Assembly (NCBI GenBank): GCA_003354005.1
Contig: PIWD01000004.1
Coordinates: forward strand, 1-60,034
Source: Gammaproteobacteria bacterium
Lineage (GTDB): Bacteria > Pseudomonadota > Gammaproteobacteria > PIWD01
Reading direction: 5' to 3'
DNA length: 60,034 nt
Position 1 is the first letter of the stretch, and each line of letters opens with the position of its first letter. This document shows, one piece after another, positions 9,267 through 18,636 of the stretch. Under the pieces are notes generated by a model, which was not told the DNA's origin, ran no database searches, and saw only the letters and a list, made by a program, of their open reading frames with translations. The position numbers were made by a program, and so were the translations under genes.

Positions 9267-10436
9267 GTGAGAGAAAACAGTAAAATTGTCCTTTTTTGTT
9301 ATATGTTGCTACAGTCTTGTTTCTTCCCTTTTTGCGCATACCTTATTCGTTTACTCGCGTTCATATATATGTATAAGTTCGCTCTTGGGCTTGATGTGTC
9401 CAGTGTACTTATAATAACCACCAATAAGATTACTGTCATTATGGGCATTTATATGGTCACTTATGGTCTCATACCTCTAGTCACTCTCTCTGTTTCTTTT
9501 CTTGTTAAGTTTGTGTATGAGTGGTATAAAGATTATGGAAAAGTGAGTAAAAATGAAAAAAACAAGTATGGATATATTTATCTTTGTCTTGTGCAATGCA
9601 GACCTCTTGCATACTTAATCATGATTAGCGTAACGTCTATTCTTTGTACTGTTTTTCATCCACTATTTTTTATTCTTGTATCTTCATCTGACCTATTGAT
9701 CGACCTACCTATTTGTTGGTTCTATATAAAATGTAAGGTTCACACTTGTTACGGTGGGAGTTGCAGTGTAGGTAAGAAACTTATAGAGGTTATAGCAATG
9801 TTGCTTCCCCATATTTTGCTACCCTTAATGTTCGTTCCAGCCACCTTTTTATCAGTATTTGTAGCCAAATATACCGTTTTATGTACATTAACAATATGGC
9901 TCATCTATTTGTTAGTTAAATTTACACTAGCAACAGATAATTTGAGAAAAAATAATTTGAGAGTAGACTTATACTCAGATATTAATACAGATATTATTAG
10001 TAACGTCTTATCTAAGAATAAAATATTAATATTTTTTAACAATAAAGTAAGGTATAGTAGGTTTTTCGGTAATTATCTTGGAATTAAAGAAGATTCTTGG
10101 GCAGTGGTTAATGAGTATTTCAGTAAAATTTTATATGAAATAATGGAAGTAGAAGGTAGCGAGCCATTGGAGATCATCGAACAAGAAGATAAACCTCCAG
10201 AAGATAAACCTCCAGAAGATAAACCTTCTGTACTGGTTCAATGGGTGGATATGTCGAATGATATGTTTACGGAGGAAAAAATTTTTCTAGACAATAATAA
10301 TACTGTCAAAGGTTTTATAGATCATTTAAATGGAGAAAATCTACTAAGATTTCATGTGAAAACACTTTCGCTTGATAATATGGAGCTTAGGTGTAATGCT
10401 ACCATTTCTATGAATACTACTTTACTTGCTTATTAA
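9267..10436 (+). CDS. Multi-pass membrane protein of unknown function with a short proline repeat
   Basis: Not recognised. The 389-residue product has about six hydrophobic segments in its first ~220 residues (such as VLFCYMLLQSCFFPFCAYLI and LIEVIAMLLPHILLPLMFV), then a polar C-terminal half of ~170 residues predicted to be soluble. Around residue 307 the pentapeptide EDKPP is repeated three times. A GTG start at 9267 is preferred because GGAG lies 6 bases upstream. The gene is AT-richer than its neighbours and overlaps the 3' end of convergent coaE by 15 bases. It may be a lineage-specific surface or secreted-system protein, but nothing shows a function. Confidence 0.7.
   Translation: MRENSKIVLFCYMLLQSCFFPFCAYLIRLLAFIYMYKFALGLDVSSVLIITTNKITVIMGIYMVTYGLIPLVTLSVSFLVKFVYEWYKDYGKVSKNEKNKYGYIYLCLVQCRPLAYLIMISVTSILCTVFHPLFFILVSSSDLLIDLPICWFYIKCKVHTCYGGSCSVGKKLIEVIAMLLPHILLPLMFVPATFLSVFVAKYTVLCTLTIWLIYLLVKFTLATDNLRKNNLRVDLYSDINTDIISNVLSKNKILIFFNNKVRYSRFFGNYLGIKEDSWAVVNEYFSKILYEIMEVEGSEPLEIIEQEDKPPEDKPPEDKPSVLVQWVDMSNDMFTEEKIFLDNNNTVKGFIDHLNGENLLRFHVKTLSLDNMELRCNATISMNTTLLAY
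10185..10229 (+). repeat. 15-bp tandem repeat, 3 copies, in coding sequence
   Basis: The unit GAAGATAAACCTCCA occurs three times; the third copy ends in TTCT rather than TCCA. It encodes EDKPP and is in frame, so copy-number change would alter only the length of the linker. Confidence 0.9.
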
Positions 10437-11036
10437 ATACCTCTGATGCAATTGACATACCTGCCGTTTCAGGTATATTTTATCACTGTCATTAATGATA
10501 ACATCATCTGCTAGTGCTAAGCGTTGTTCTCGTGTTGCTTGTGCCTGAATAATGCGTTGGATACTAGTTGGGTTTTGGTTATCACGCTGCATAATGCGTT
10601 GATGTTGTAGGTATTCAGGGGCATCGATCACAAGTATACGATCCAGTTGGTAGTCACTAGCAGATTCAATTAAAAGTGGAATCACCAATAAGCAATAAGG
10701 TGTGCTAAGTGTTTGGCGCAGTGTATGGATATGTTGATGAATCAAAGGATGTAACTGTTGTTCAAGCCAATGTCGAGCTTCTGTATCTTGAAAAATATGG
10801 ATGCCGAGCATAGTGCGGTTGAGTTGTCCATCTGCATCTAGGAAGTGTGAGCCGAAGTGTTTAATAATTGCTTTTAATGTGGTGCTGCCAGGTTGTGTGC
10901 AAGTTCGAGCAATCTTATCTGCGTCAATGATCGGTACATTTAATTGAGCAAAATAATGTGCAGCAGTTGACTTGCCACAGCCGATACCGCCAGTTAGGCT
11001 AACACTGAAAATTTGTTTATGTTGCGATGTATTCAT
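10422..11036 (-). CDS. coaE: Dephospho-CoA kinase
   Basis: This enzyme catalyses the last step of coenzyme A synthesis, ATP-dependent phosphorylation of dephospho-CoA. The 204-residue protein carries a P-loop GGIGCGKST at residues 16-24, then DADKIAR and the lid region QRIMQRDNQN. The ATG at 11036 overlaps the stop codon of the upstream pilD gene as ATGA, which indicates translational coupling and decides the start; upstream in-frame methionines lie inside pilD. The pilD-coaE order is a common gammaproteobacterial arrangement. Confidence 0.95.
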   Translation of the reverse strand: MNTSQHKQIFSVSLTGGIGCGKSTAAHYFAQLNVPIIDADKIARTCTQPGSTTLKAIIKHFGSHFLDADGQLNRTMLGIHIFQDTEARHWLEQQLHPLIHQHIHTLRQTLSTPYCLLVIPLLIESASDYQLDRILVIDAPEYLQHQRIMQRDNQNPTSIQRIIQAQATREQRLALADDVIINDSDKIYLKRQVCQLHQRYLISK

Positions 11037-11794
11037 TGTACATACCATGGATAATATTTTAGGCATAATAACGTCACCCAACTGCTACAAGCTAAGAAAG
11101 GGGCAAATGGGAGAGAAACAATCGATCGATCATAAGGATGCTTCCAACAACATTGATACAAGTAGAGTGTGATAGCATATAAGCCAGCTAATAGGCAGCC
11201 TTGTAAGGCCAATATGGGTAAATATTGCCAACCAAACCAAGCACCTAACATGCTCATGAATTTAACATCACCGTGTCCCATCATCTCGCGTCGGTAATGG
11301 TGCTGCAAGCCAGCATGCAGTAACCAAGAGAATCCATAACCAGCGATTACACCGATGATCGCATCCTGAATATTTGCAAAATAAGCGTAGGTGTTTCCAT
11401 ATAATCCAAGCCATAAGAGGGCATAAATTAGGCCATCAGGTAAAAAGTGATGCTGGCAATCGATAAGACTCAGTGCCAACAACCCCCAGACGAAGAAGAG
11501 TGTAAAAACAGTTTGCCAGCTTAATTGGAAACTCCATAGAACACTGATTGTCAGCAGCGTGCATAATCCAGTGATAAGCCACATTAGGTATCCTGGAAGA
11601 ATAATAGGTTTAGGTTGTTGCTGTTCGGACAGTATATTATTATGGTGTTTTTCGGAGAGCCAGACCAGGCATTGTTGGCGCCATTGTCGCGCCAAGTAAA
11701 ATGGCAGACGACCACTAAGTAGTATTATAGCGTATGCAACAACAGAGTTGGCAAGTAATATTGGAAGTGCCATGGTGAATGAGATTTTTAACAT
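11033..11794 (-). CDS. pilD: Prepilin peptidase-like protein (A24 family), zinc/methylase region missing
   Basis: A membrane aspartic protease family that cleaves type IV prepilin and pseudopilin leaders. Both catalytic motifs are present: SLIDCQHHFLPD and GHGDVKFMSMLGAW, in a helix-rich C-terminal domain. The N-terminal region keeps RLPFYLARQWRQQCLVWL, matching the start of normal PilD, but jumps directly to the membrane domain. The paired-cysteine (CxxC...CxxC) segment linked to N-methylation is absent. I prefer the ATG at 11794 (GGAG 8 bases upstream) over the GTG/ATG at 11803/11800. It is coupled to coaE. No pilus genes occur in this window. Confidence 0.88.
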   Translation of the reverse strand: MLKISFTMALPILLANSVVAYAIILLSGRLPFYLARQWRQQCLVWLSEKHHNNILSEQQQPKPIILPGYLMWLITGLCTLLTISVLWSFQLSWQTVFTLFFVWGLLALSLIDCQHHFLPDGLIYALLWLGLYGNTYAYFANIQDAIIGVIAGYGFSWLLHAGLQHHYRREMMGHGDVKFMSMLGAWFGWQYLPILALQGCLLAGLYAITLYLYQCCWKHPYDRSIVSLPFAPFLACSSWVTLLCLKYYPWYVQ

Positions 11795-11839
11795 AGACAT
11801 CACTCCATTCTAGCAAAATTTGAAACATGTTTCACCTGG

Positions 11840-12109
11840 AATTTTATTGACATTCTCGCAGAGTGGCGGTATACTCGGACTGTGCGTGAAGCTGAGCGGG
11901 CATGTTGTCTGGATAGAGTTGAATGCTAGGTTTGTCGTCAAATGTAGGGGTTGTTTCCTTGTTTAGAACAGGGTGAGGAGTGAGCTTTTAGTAGCTGGGC
12001 GTGCTGTGTTGGCCTTGTGTGGTTGGTGTCTCGGCAACTTCTGCTGGTCTAGTGGCAGCCCGAATATCCATTCAGGAGTTGCTTCCCTCAGGGGAAGTGA
12101 TGGTGTCGA
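11840..12109 (+). mobile_element. tnpB-relic element R2, upstream of the HPt gene
   Basis: A near complete but mutated copy. It contains a promoter-like left region (TTGACA, 17 bp, TATACT), a decayed tnpB N-terminus ending CFLV*NR, the internal fusion to LLVAGRAVLA, and a right end CTTCCCTCAGGGGAAG followed by TCGA. The fusion junction is the same as in R5 and R8. It occupies most of the gap between pilD and the HPt gene. Confidence 0.78.
11847..11875 (+). promoter_or_regulatory. Candidate sigma70 promoter carried by relic R2
   Basis: TTGACA at 11847-11852 and TATACT at 11870-11875 are separated by exactly 17 bp. The same spacing is kept in R5, R8 and R9 although the surrounding sequence has diverged. 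It points toward the HPt-msbA-lpxK genes. It may have been the original tnpB promoter. Confidence 0.6.
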
Positions 12110-12162
12110 TACATGAAAATTATTATTTTGAAGAGTTTTTTACTAATAAAAGAGAGAATGGG

Positions 12163-12543
12163 ATGAATACAATGGATGAAAAAAAAGTAATTGATCTTGA
12201 ATTGGGCATGGAATTAATTTGTGGTGATCGTACTATTGCAATAGAAATGCTCAAAATCTTAATCGTTCATTTGCCGAATGAGCGAAAACAACTTAAGGCA
12301 GCAGTGGATGAGTTGGATTTGGATCAGATCGGAAGACTTATGCATCGCTTATACGGTGGTTTGAGTTATATAGGAGTTCCCTCATTGCAGGAAACCACTT
12401 GTCTATTGGAGCGTATGGTTGATGCAAATGATGTAGTAGCTGAACACATTATTGAAGCATCTGATAACGTGCTAAATGAAATGGATCGCCTTGAAGTAGC
12501 ATGGAAGCAATTACTCGAACAAGAAGAAATTGAAAAAACCTAA
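12163..12543 (+). CDS. Stand-alone HPt (histidine phosphotransfer) domain protein
   Basis: A 126-residue protein consisting of one HPt domain, the type that relays phosphate between hybrid histidine kinases and response regulators. The signature MHRLYGGLSYIG places the phospho-accepting histidine at residue 61. No kinase or receiver gene is nearby. The start is uncertain: ATG 12163 fits the domain, but an in-frame ATG at 12100 inside the relic R2 right end (after GGGGAAG) would add 21 residues. It precedes msbA by 12 bases and may be cotranscribed from the R2 promoter. Confidence 0.85.
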   Translation: MNTMDEKKVIDLELGMELICGDRTIAIEMLKILIVHLPNERKQLKAAVDELDLDQIGRLMHRLYGGLSYIGVPSLQETTCLLERMVDANDVVAEHIIEASDNVLNEMDRLEVAWKQLLEQEEIEKT

Positions 12544-12555
12544 TCATGCTTGCTT

Positions 12556-14391
12556 ATGTCATCTTCATGTGATCACAAAGAAGATACAATAGGGTTGGCT
12601 GGCATCGTAACGGATGGTCAAGGCTGGCCGATTTACAAACGTTTGTTAGGTGTATGTAAGGTATATTGGTGTCCTTTTTTATTGGGTGTGATCGGTAGTT
12701 TAATTGTAGCTCTTTCTGATGCATTACTAATTTTCGTAGTACAATCGATCATTGATAAAGGCTTTGTTGGTCATGATGTCTTTTTTATTCGATGGTTGCC
12801 ATATATGATCATCATCCTTTTCGTGCTTAGAGCCTCGGGGTCATTTTCGGCGACCTATTGTATCAATCGTGTTGGGCGGAATATGGTCATGTATTTCAGG
12901 AAAAGCTTATTGTCACATTTGATAAAACTGCCAGCAAAAGAACATGACCGTTTCACATCAGGTAAATTACTGTCCCTCATGATTTATAATATTGAACAGA
13001 TTTCAAGTGCAACCACCGATGCCTTACTCACCTTATTGCGTGAAGGGTCACTAGCCATTGGCTACCTGAGTGCAATGGTATGGCTTGACTGGAAGCTGAC
13101 TTTTTTCTTTCTGATCACAGCACCCTTAGTTGCGTGGATTTTGAGGTACGTGAGTCATCGTATACGCCGTCTAAGTATCAATGCACAGGATAGCCTTGGT
13201 GAAGTCACTCATATTGCAGGTGAAATGATTAAGGGCTATCAAGTCATACGTCTATTCGGTGGAGAGGGCGATGCGTGCAAAAAATTCGCAACAGCAGTGC
13301 GTACAAACCGTCAGCAAGAATTAAAAATCGTCATTACCAATACACTAGGTGTCGTGATACCTCAAATTATCGCAATTTTACCGATAGCAGCGATATTGTA
13401 TTGGGTCACGCGCACGCATAGTGGGTTATCAGCAGGCAGCTTAGTTGCCTTTATGCTGGCCATGTTACGTTTACTCAACCCATTACAGCGACTCGCCAAA
13501 ATTAATGCTGTCATTCAAAAAGGTATAGCGGCTGCGAGTAGCATTTTTAGCTTGCTTGATCGTCCAATTGAGAGTGACCAGGGTCAACATACTGTTAAGC
13601 GTGTGAAAGGACATATTACGCTGAACAAAGTTTCATTCCAGTACCCCTATATGGAAAATCCTGTTCTCAACAATATTTCATTTAGCATTGAGCCAGGTCA
13701 AACGATTGCCTTAGTCGGTCAATCAGGTGTAGGTAAAACCACGATTGTTAATCTATTGCTACGTTTTTATGAAATTGAGCGGGGCAGCATCCTAATTGAC
13801 GGTATCAACATAAAAGACTATAAACTATCGAACCTACGCACGCAATTTTCGATGGTATCACAGAACATCATCTTATTTAATACATCTATTGAAGCTAATA
13901 TTGCTTACGGTTTACGAGGTGTACGACATGAACAAGTGGTTGATGTGGCACGTAAAGCCCATATTTTGCCCTTTATTGAGTCACTACCTGATGGTTTTAA
14001 CACACAGATTGGTGAAAATGGTGTCATGTTATCGGGCGGGCAAAAGCAACGCTTAGCATTGGCACGTGCATTGATAAAAGGTGCGCCAATCTTGCTCTTG
14101 GATGAAGCAACGGCGGCTTTGGATAGTGAGTCCGAGTGGTATGTACAAGATGCCTTATTAAAACACATGAAATATTGCACAACCATCGTGATTGCTCATC
14201 GTTTGTCAACCGTTGAGCGTGCTGACTGTATTTTTGTCATTGACAAAGGGGGTATAGTTGAGACTGGCAATCATCAAGATTTATTGCAAAAACAGGGCTA
14301 TTATGCTGCAAAATTCTGCACCATGCAATTTGATGGGGAAAATAATAAAGAGCGCGTACATGCTGTGGAGCAAGCTGTGTCTTCAGACTGA
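12556..14391 (+). CDS. msbA: Lipid A export ATP-binding/permease protein MsbA
   Basis: A homodimeric inner-membrane ABC exporter that flips lipid A-core. The 611-residue product has an N-terminal six-helix membrane domain and a C-terminal nucleotide-binding domain with Walker A GQSGVGKTT, signature LSGGQKQRLALARAL, Walker B ILLLDEATAAL and the switch histidine in VIAHRLSTVERAD. It is slightly longer than E. coli MsbA (582 aa) through an N-terminal extension of ~30 residues. A TTG two codons upstream is an alternative start. It overlaps lpxK by 32 bases, the classic msbA-lpxK pair. Confidence 0.94.
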   Translation: MSSSCDHKEDTIGLAGIVTDGQGWPIYKRLLGVCKVYWCPFLLGVIGSLIVALSDALLIFVVQSIIDKGFVGHDVFFIRWLPYMIIILFVLRASGSFSATYCINRVGRNMVMYFRKSLLSHLIKLPAKEHDRFTSGKLLSLMIYNIEQISSATTDALLTLLREGSLAIGYLSAMVWLDWKLTFFFLITAPLVAWILRYVSHRIRRLSINAQDSLGEVTHIAGEMIKGYQVIRLFGGEGDACKKFATAVRTNRQQELKIVITNTLGVVIPQIIAILPIAAILYWVTRTHSGLSAGSLVAFMLAMLRLLNPLQRLAKINAVIQKGIAAASSIFSLLDRPIESDQGQHTVKRVKGHITLNKVSFQYPYMENPVLNNISFSIEPGQTIALVGQSGVGKTTIVNLLLRFYEIERGSILIDGINIKDYKLSNLRTQFSMVSQNIILFNTSIEANIAYGLRGVRHEQVVDVARKAHILPFIESLPDGFNTQIGENGVMLSGGQKQRLALARALIKGAPILLLDEATAALDSESEWYVQDALLKHMKYCTTIVIAHRLSTVERADCIFVIDKGGIVETGNHQDLLQKQGYYAAKFCTMQFDGENNKERVHAVEQAVSSD

Positions 14392-15439
14392 ACAGGCTTG
14401 GTATGATGATCGTCCTCATCCATGGCTTGCTTGTCTGATACCTGTCGCATGGCTTTATGCTTGCATTGTCACTCTGCGTCGTTATGGGTATCACTATAAA
14501 ATTTTCACTACCCATCCCAGTACGGTACCTGTTATCGTTGTTGGCAACTTAGTGCTTGGTGGAGTTGGTAAAACACCTTGTGTCATTGCCTTAATTGAAT
14601 ATCTGCATGATTTGGGTTATCGGCCAGGGGTGATTAGTCGTGGTTATGGTGGTCGTGATACAAAACAAGTGCACGATGTTAAGCCAGACAGCTCACCTGA
14701 ACAAGTTGGTGATGAGCCAGTTTTAATTGCCTCTCGCACACTATGCCCAGTTGTTGTGTGTCGTAATCGGGTTGAGTCATTACGCTACCTGCTTGCACAT
14801 CATAACTGCGACCTTGTAGTGAGTGATGATGGATTACAGCACTACGCCTTGCAAAGAATGATTGAGATCGTAGTTTTTGACCGACAACGTCAATGGGGTA
14901 ATCGCCGTTGTTTTCCGGCTGGACCATTGCGTGAACCTCTAACGCGTATCACAGATCCGAGTAAACCTCAGCACTCATCAAATGCACACAATAGACCTAT
15001 CGACTTTCTAATTGAAAATAATGCACCTAGTCAAGACCCTAAACTCCAGCCTACTCAAAGCTACTACACAATGCAAACAATGCCAGGGGCGGTATATGCC
15101 ATTACTGATCCTACAAAGCAGCTCACACCAGCCATGTGTTCGGGCAAAAAAATATACGCCGTAACGGGGATTGCAAATCCGAAACGTTTCTTTGCTACTT
15201 TGGAAAAAATTGGCTATAATATAACAGGCTTTTGCATTTATCCTGACCACCATCATTTTGTGGCCAGTGATATTGACTTGCTGGGTTTGGTTATTATGAC
15301 AGAGAAGGATGCTGTCAAATATCGTGATTTTGCTGATAAACGGCATTTTTGCTTGTCGATTACCGCCCATTTGTCGCAGTCATTGCGAGATGATTTTAAA
15401 CAACGTCTAGCGATGATCTGCATGCAATCAAGCCATTAA
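14360..15439 (+). CDS. lpxK: Tetraacyldisaccharide 4'-kinase
   Basis: This inner-membrane kinase phosphorylates the lipid A precursor at the 4' position. The P-loop region GNLVLGGVGKTP lies at about residues 62-73, followed by GVISRGYGG and DDGLQHYAL, all typical of LpxK. An N-terminal hydrophobic helix (LACLIPVAWLYACIV) anchors it. I chose ATG 14360 (360 residues) because the N-terminus then aligns with known LpxK proteins; an ATG at 14333 is possible. The start lies inside msbA. With msbA it indicates that lipid A is made and exported. Confidence 0.94.
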   Translation: MLWSKLCLQTEQAWYDDRPHPWLACLIPVAWLYACIVTLRRYGYHYKIFTTHPSTVPVIVVGNLVLGGVGKTPCVIALIEYLHDLGYRPGVISRGYGGRDTKQVHDVKPDSSPEQVGDEPVLIASRTLCPVVVCRNRVESLRYLLAHHNCDLVVSDDGLQHYALQRMIEIVVFDRQRQWGNRRCFPAGPLREPLTRITDPSKPQHSSNAHNRPIDFLIENNAPSQDPKLQPTQSYYTMQTMPGAVYAITDPTKQLTPAMCSGKKIYAVTGIANPKRFFATLEKIGYNITGFCIYPDHHHFVASDIDLLGLVIMTEKDAVKYRDFADKRHFCLSITAHLSQSLRDDFKQRLAMICMQSSH

Positions 15440-15499
15440 ACATCAGGTGTTTGTTAAAATGCTTGGTTTGTATAAACTGAAATACATAGGAAATGATCG

Positions 15500-15859
15500 A
15501 TGAGTAAATTAAGTGTAGGAAAATTAGCACGTAATCTTGATAACCTGATGAGTAATGTGAAAACAATAGTCAGTCCTGGTAGTGTTATACCAGAAGATGC
15601 GAGTGATAAAATCACAAAAATTATGTACAACCTTTCAGCGGAGCTTGAAAAAGTTGTGAGTGTTCATGCTGCACAAACGAAAACCCTTGATGAGATTCAT
15701 ATTAATTTGAGTCGCTTGTTTAAGGAACTTGAGGTCTTAAAGGCTGGTACTGGAACTTCTGATGAGAAAGAATCGGAAAAATCAGATAAAAAGATGGAAG
15801 ATGTCGAAGAGAGTGCTGGTAAAAAAGAGGCAACGGATAAAGCTGATAAGGGCGAGTAA
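15500..15859 (+). CDS. Small charged, probably coiled-coil protein of unknown function
   Basis: A 119-residue protein I do not recognise. Residues ~30-80 look helical and coiled-coil-like (KIMYNLSAELEKVVSVH, INLSRLFKELEVLK). The last ~35 residues are almost entirely Lys/Glu/Asp/Ser. The start is supported by AGGAAATGATCG just upstream. It lies between lpxK and lepA on the same strand. The tail composition resembles a disordered linker; no signal peptide is seen. Confidence 0.7.
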   Translation: MSKLSVGKLARNLDNLMSNVKTIVSPGSVIPEDASDKITKIMYNLSAELEKVVSVHAAQTKTLDEIHINLSRLFKELEVLKAGTGTSDEKESEKSDKKMEDVEESAGKKEATDKADKGE

Positions 15860-15923
15860 AACAAAAGACAGCCAGTAAAACGCACAAGTACTGTGCAGTT
15901 ACTCTGTCATCATGTGAGCGACT

Positions 15924-17732
15924 ATGCAGCGACTTATAAGAAATTTTTCGATTATTGCGCATATTGATCACGGGAAATCTACCTTGGCCGACCGTTTTAT
16001 TCAATTATGCGGTGGGTTGTCTGAGCGTGAAATGAGCGACCAGGTGCTTGATAGTTTACAGGTTGAGCGTGAGCGAGGTATAACCGTTAAGGCGCAGAGC
16101 GTGACCTTAAATTATACGGCTAAAGATGGGCTGGACTACCAGCTTAACTTTATTGATACTCCTGGGCACGTTGACTTTGCCTATGAGGTGTCGCGCTCCT
16201 TGGCTGCGTGTGAGGGTGCATTGTTGGTTGTTGATGCAGCCCAAGGGATAGAGGCACAAACCGTTGCTGTCTGTTACATGGCCATTGACCAGAACTTAGA
16301 GATACTGCCAGTACTCAATAAAGTTGACCTACCACAGGCTGATCCTGAGGCTGTAAGAGAAGATATTGAGGCAGTGATCGGTGTGCCATCTGGGCATGCT
16401 ATTTCGGTAAGTGCTAAAAATGGTCAAGGAATCGATGAACTGCTAGAACAACTGGTGCAATATATCCCAGCACCTACTGGTGATCGGGATGCACCCTTGC
16501 AAGCCCTTGTAATTGATTCGTGGTTTGATATGTATTTGGGTGTTGTATCGCTCATTTGTATCAAAGAAGGTTGCCTTAAGAAAGGTGCACGTATTCGGGT
16601 GATGTCAAGTTCTGAAGACTACAATGCCGAAGAACTGGGTATTTTCACACCCAAGCGCCAAGCAAAGGATCGTTTGCAGGCGGGGGAGGTTGGCTATCTA
16701 GTTGCTGGTATCAAAGATATCCAGCATGCGCCCGTTGGCGACACAATCACGGAAACAAAGAGACCAGCTAAAAAAGCATTGCGTGGGTTTCAAATAGTAA
16801 AACCTCAGGTATTTGCTGGTTTATTTCCCGTTAACTCTGAAGACTACCAACTTTTCCGAGATACCCTATATAAATTGTGCCTCAATGATTCTGCAATTAC
16901 CTTCGAGCCAGAAAACTCGGATGCACTCGGCCTTGGGTTTCGATGTGGTTTTTTAGGCTTGTTACATATGGACGTTGTTAAAGAGCGTCTAGAAAATGAA
17001 TACCAACTGCCCGTAATCACCAGTGCGCCCAGCGTGAGGTATCGTATTACTACCAAAAAAGGCAAAACCTTACTAGTCTCAAACCCCACTGCCCTACCTG
17101 ATATGAGCACTGTTGAGTCCTTATATGAACCGATGGTTAAAGCCCACATCCTTGTACCACAAGCACACGTGGGCGTCGTTATTCGTTTATGTGTTGAACG
17201 TCGAGGTCAACAGATACAAATCGACTACCTAGGACGGCAAGTATCCATTGTCTATCGCCTGCCTATGAATGAAGTTGTACTAGATTTCTTCGATCGTCTT
17301 AAGTCCGTGACACGTGGATATGCCTCATTAGACTACCGCTTTGAATGCTTTGAACAAGCTAAACTAGTGAGGCTCGACATCCTAATCAATGGTGAAAGGG
17401 TGGATGCCCTAACCGTTATTGTGCACCACTCACGGGCTTACAGCTATGGCCGTCAATTAGCTGAAAAACTAAAAGAAATCATCCCCAGGCAAATGTTTGT
17501 TGTCGCCATCCAAGCAGCAATTGGCTCACATATTATTGCACGTGAAACTGTATCAGCCTTCAGTAAAAATGTCACAAATGTGTGTCGCGGTGGTGGTGAT
17601 ATCTCACGTAAACGCAAACTGCTTGAAAAACAAAAAGCAGGTAAGAAACGCATGAAACAAGTGGGTTCCGTCACAATACCTCAGGAAGCTTTTCTTGCAA
17701 TACTGCGTATTAATCGCGGTGAGGAACGATGA
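15924..17732 (+). CDS. lepA: Elongation factor 4 (ribosomal back-translocase)
   Basis: A translational GTPase of 602 residues. The GTPase domain starts with AHIDHGKST (residues 12-20), then DTPGHVDF and [10 protein letters not shown]. The EF-G-like domains follow, with [15 protein letters not shown] and the LepA-specific C-terminal domain including [18 protein letters not shown]. Length and motif order match EF4 fully. In many bacteria lepA precedes lepB, but here lepB is about 5 kb away on the opposite strand. Confidence 0.97.
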   Translation: MQRLIRNFSIIAHIDHGKSTLADRFIQLCGGLSEREMSDQVLDSLQVERERGITVKAQSVTLNYTAKDGLDYQLNFIDTPGHVDFAYEVSRSLAACEGALLVVDAAQGIEAQTVAVCYMAIDQNLEILPVLNKVDLPQADPEAVREDIEAVIGVPSGHAISVSAKNGQGIDELLEQLVQYIPAPTGDRDAPLQALVIDSWFDMYLGVVSLICIKEGCLKKGARIRVMSSSEDYNAEELGIFTPKRQAKDRLQAGEVGYLVAGIKDIQHAPVGDTITETKRPAKKALRGFQIVKPQVFAGLFPVNSEDYQLFRDTLYKLCLNDSAITFEPENSDALGLGFRCGFLGLLHMDVVKERLENEYQLPVITSAPSVRYRITTKKGKTLLVSNPTALPDMSTVESLYEPMVKAHILVPQAHVGVVIRLCVERRGQQIQIDYLGRQVSIVYRLPMNEVVLDFFDRLKSVTRGYASLDYRFECFEQAKLVRLDILINGERVDALTVIVHHSRAYSYGRQLAEKLKEIIPRQMFVVAIQAAIGSHIIARETVSAFSKNVTNVCRGGGDISRKRKLLEKQKAGKKRMKQVGSVTIPQEAFLAILRINRGEER

Positions 17733-17909
17733 GTATCAAAATGGTGCACAAATAAGTTGAACACTAAGCTAAAATAAGTTATGATATTGTCCAGTTGTTC
17801 ATCGTGACCAACAGGAGATCGAATATAGTCTTTCGGATGTTTGGCATACCGTGAGAGATGGGGAGATGGCCTATATTTGTGTCTTAGAACCATGTTAGGT
17901 TGAGATGAA

Positions 17910-17915
17910 TATAAT
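17910..17915 (+). promoter_or_regulatory. Candidate -10 box for initiator tRNA
   Basis: A perfect TATAAT ends 6 bases before the first base of the tRNA, the position expected for transcription starting at or next to the tRNA 5' end. No convincing -35 TTGACA is seen at 17 bp. Confidence 0.5.
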
Positions 17916-17920
17916 GTAGT

Positions 17921-17997
<77 letters not shown>

Positions 17998-18108
17998 GTC
18001 CCAGTAATTCAATTTGACGTTCAGCACTATATCTGAGAGTAAATCAAGGTATTTTATGAATATACACTATAATTAAGCTAGTACATAATAATATTATGGG
18101 TCATAATT

Positions 18109-18231
18109 ATGACTGTTAGTAGAAAGGAGATAATAGAGAAAATAAAAAAATATATTGAAAGCGATGATTTTGCGGCTATAGAAGCATATCTTAAAGGCCT
18201 CTTCATGGGCGAAAATGAGCAGGGTAATTAA
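18109..18231 (+). CDS. Small hypothetical protein (40 residues)
   Basis: A 40-residue open frame, highly charged at the start (MTVSRKEIIEKIKKYIESDD) and ending KGLFMGENEQGN. It overlaps the start of the next frame by 17 bases. It could be a small helical protein or a short leader for the downstream membrane gene. Without homologues it is only a candidate; the helical pattern and overlapping-gene spacing are the support. No clear Shine-Dalgarno sequence lies at the right distance. Confidence 0.35.
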   Translation: MTVSRKEIIEKIKKYIESDDFAAIEAYLKGLFMGENEQGN

Positions 18232-18636
18232 AAAGTTTAGTAAAATAGGAGGTGATGAACAGAAGGAAATGTTCGAGTCGTTATTAGTACAGAGTGATTA
18301 TAAAGAACACTTAAAAAATAATGAGACTATTTTAAAGAGATTTAGTTATGGCGTGTTGCTTCCTTGGGATCCATTCAAGATTGTATTAGCTTTAATTGTT
18401 CCAGTTGTGGTTAGCGTTTCGCTTTTAGTGGTTAACTGGTTGAAGGTGGGAGAGGTACTGACATTATACGCAACGGAGAGTGTATGGCCTTTCTTATCAG
18501 TCATGTTAGGTCTTGTGTGATTCCGATTATCATAGGCCTTGCAGGTGTTGTGATCGGTGTGGGGTTGCTGTACATTAACCATAAAAAAGGTTTTTTGTGG
18601 GATAAGGGGAATTGTGTACGTAAAAGTCCCAGTTAG
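18215..18636 (+). pseudogene. Small membrane protein gene with a -1 frameshift
   Basis: The first frame (18215-18520, 101 residues) has a polar helix, a membrane segment IVLALIVPVVVSVSLLVVNWL, and stops inside a second hydrophobic segment at ...VMLGLV. Reading on in the -1 frame continues smoothly as VIPIIIGLAGVVIGVGLLYI followed by the positively charged NHKKG and a stop at 18636. This suggests that a one-base indel split one membrane protein. The downstream half overlaps the end of the convergent membrane gene. If not a mutation, the 101-residue product would be an ordinary short gene. The family is not recognised. Confidence 0.5.
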
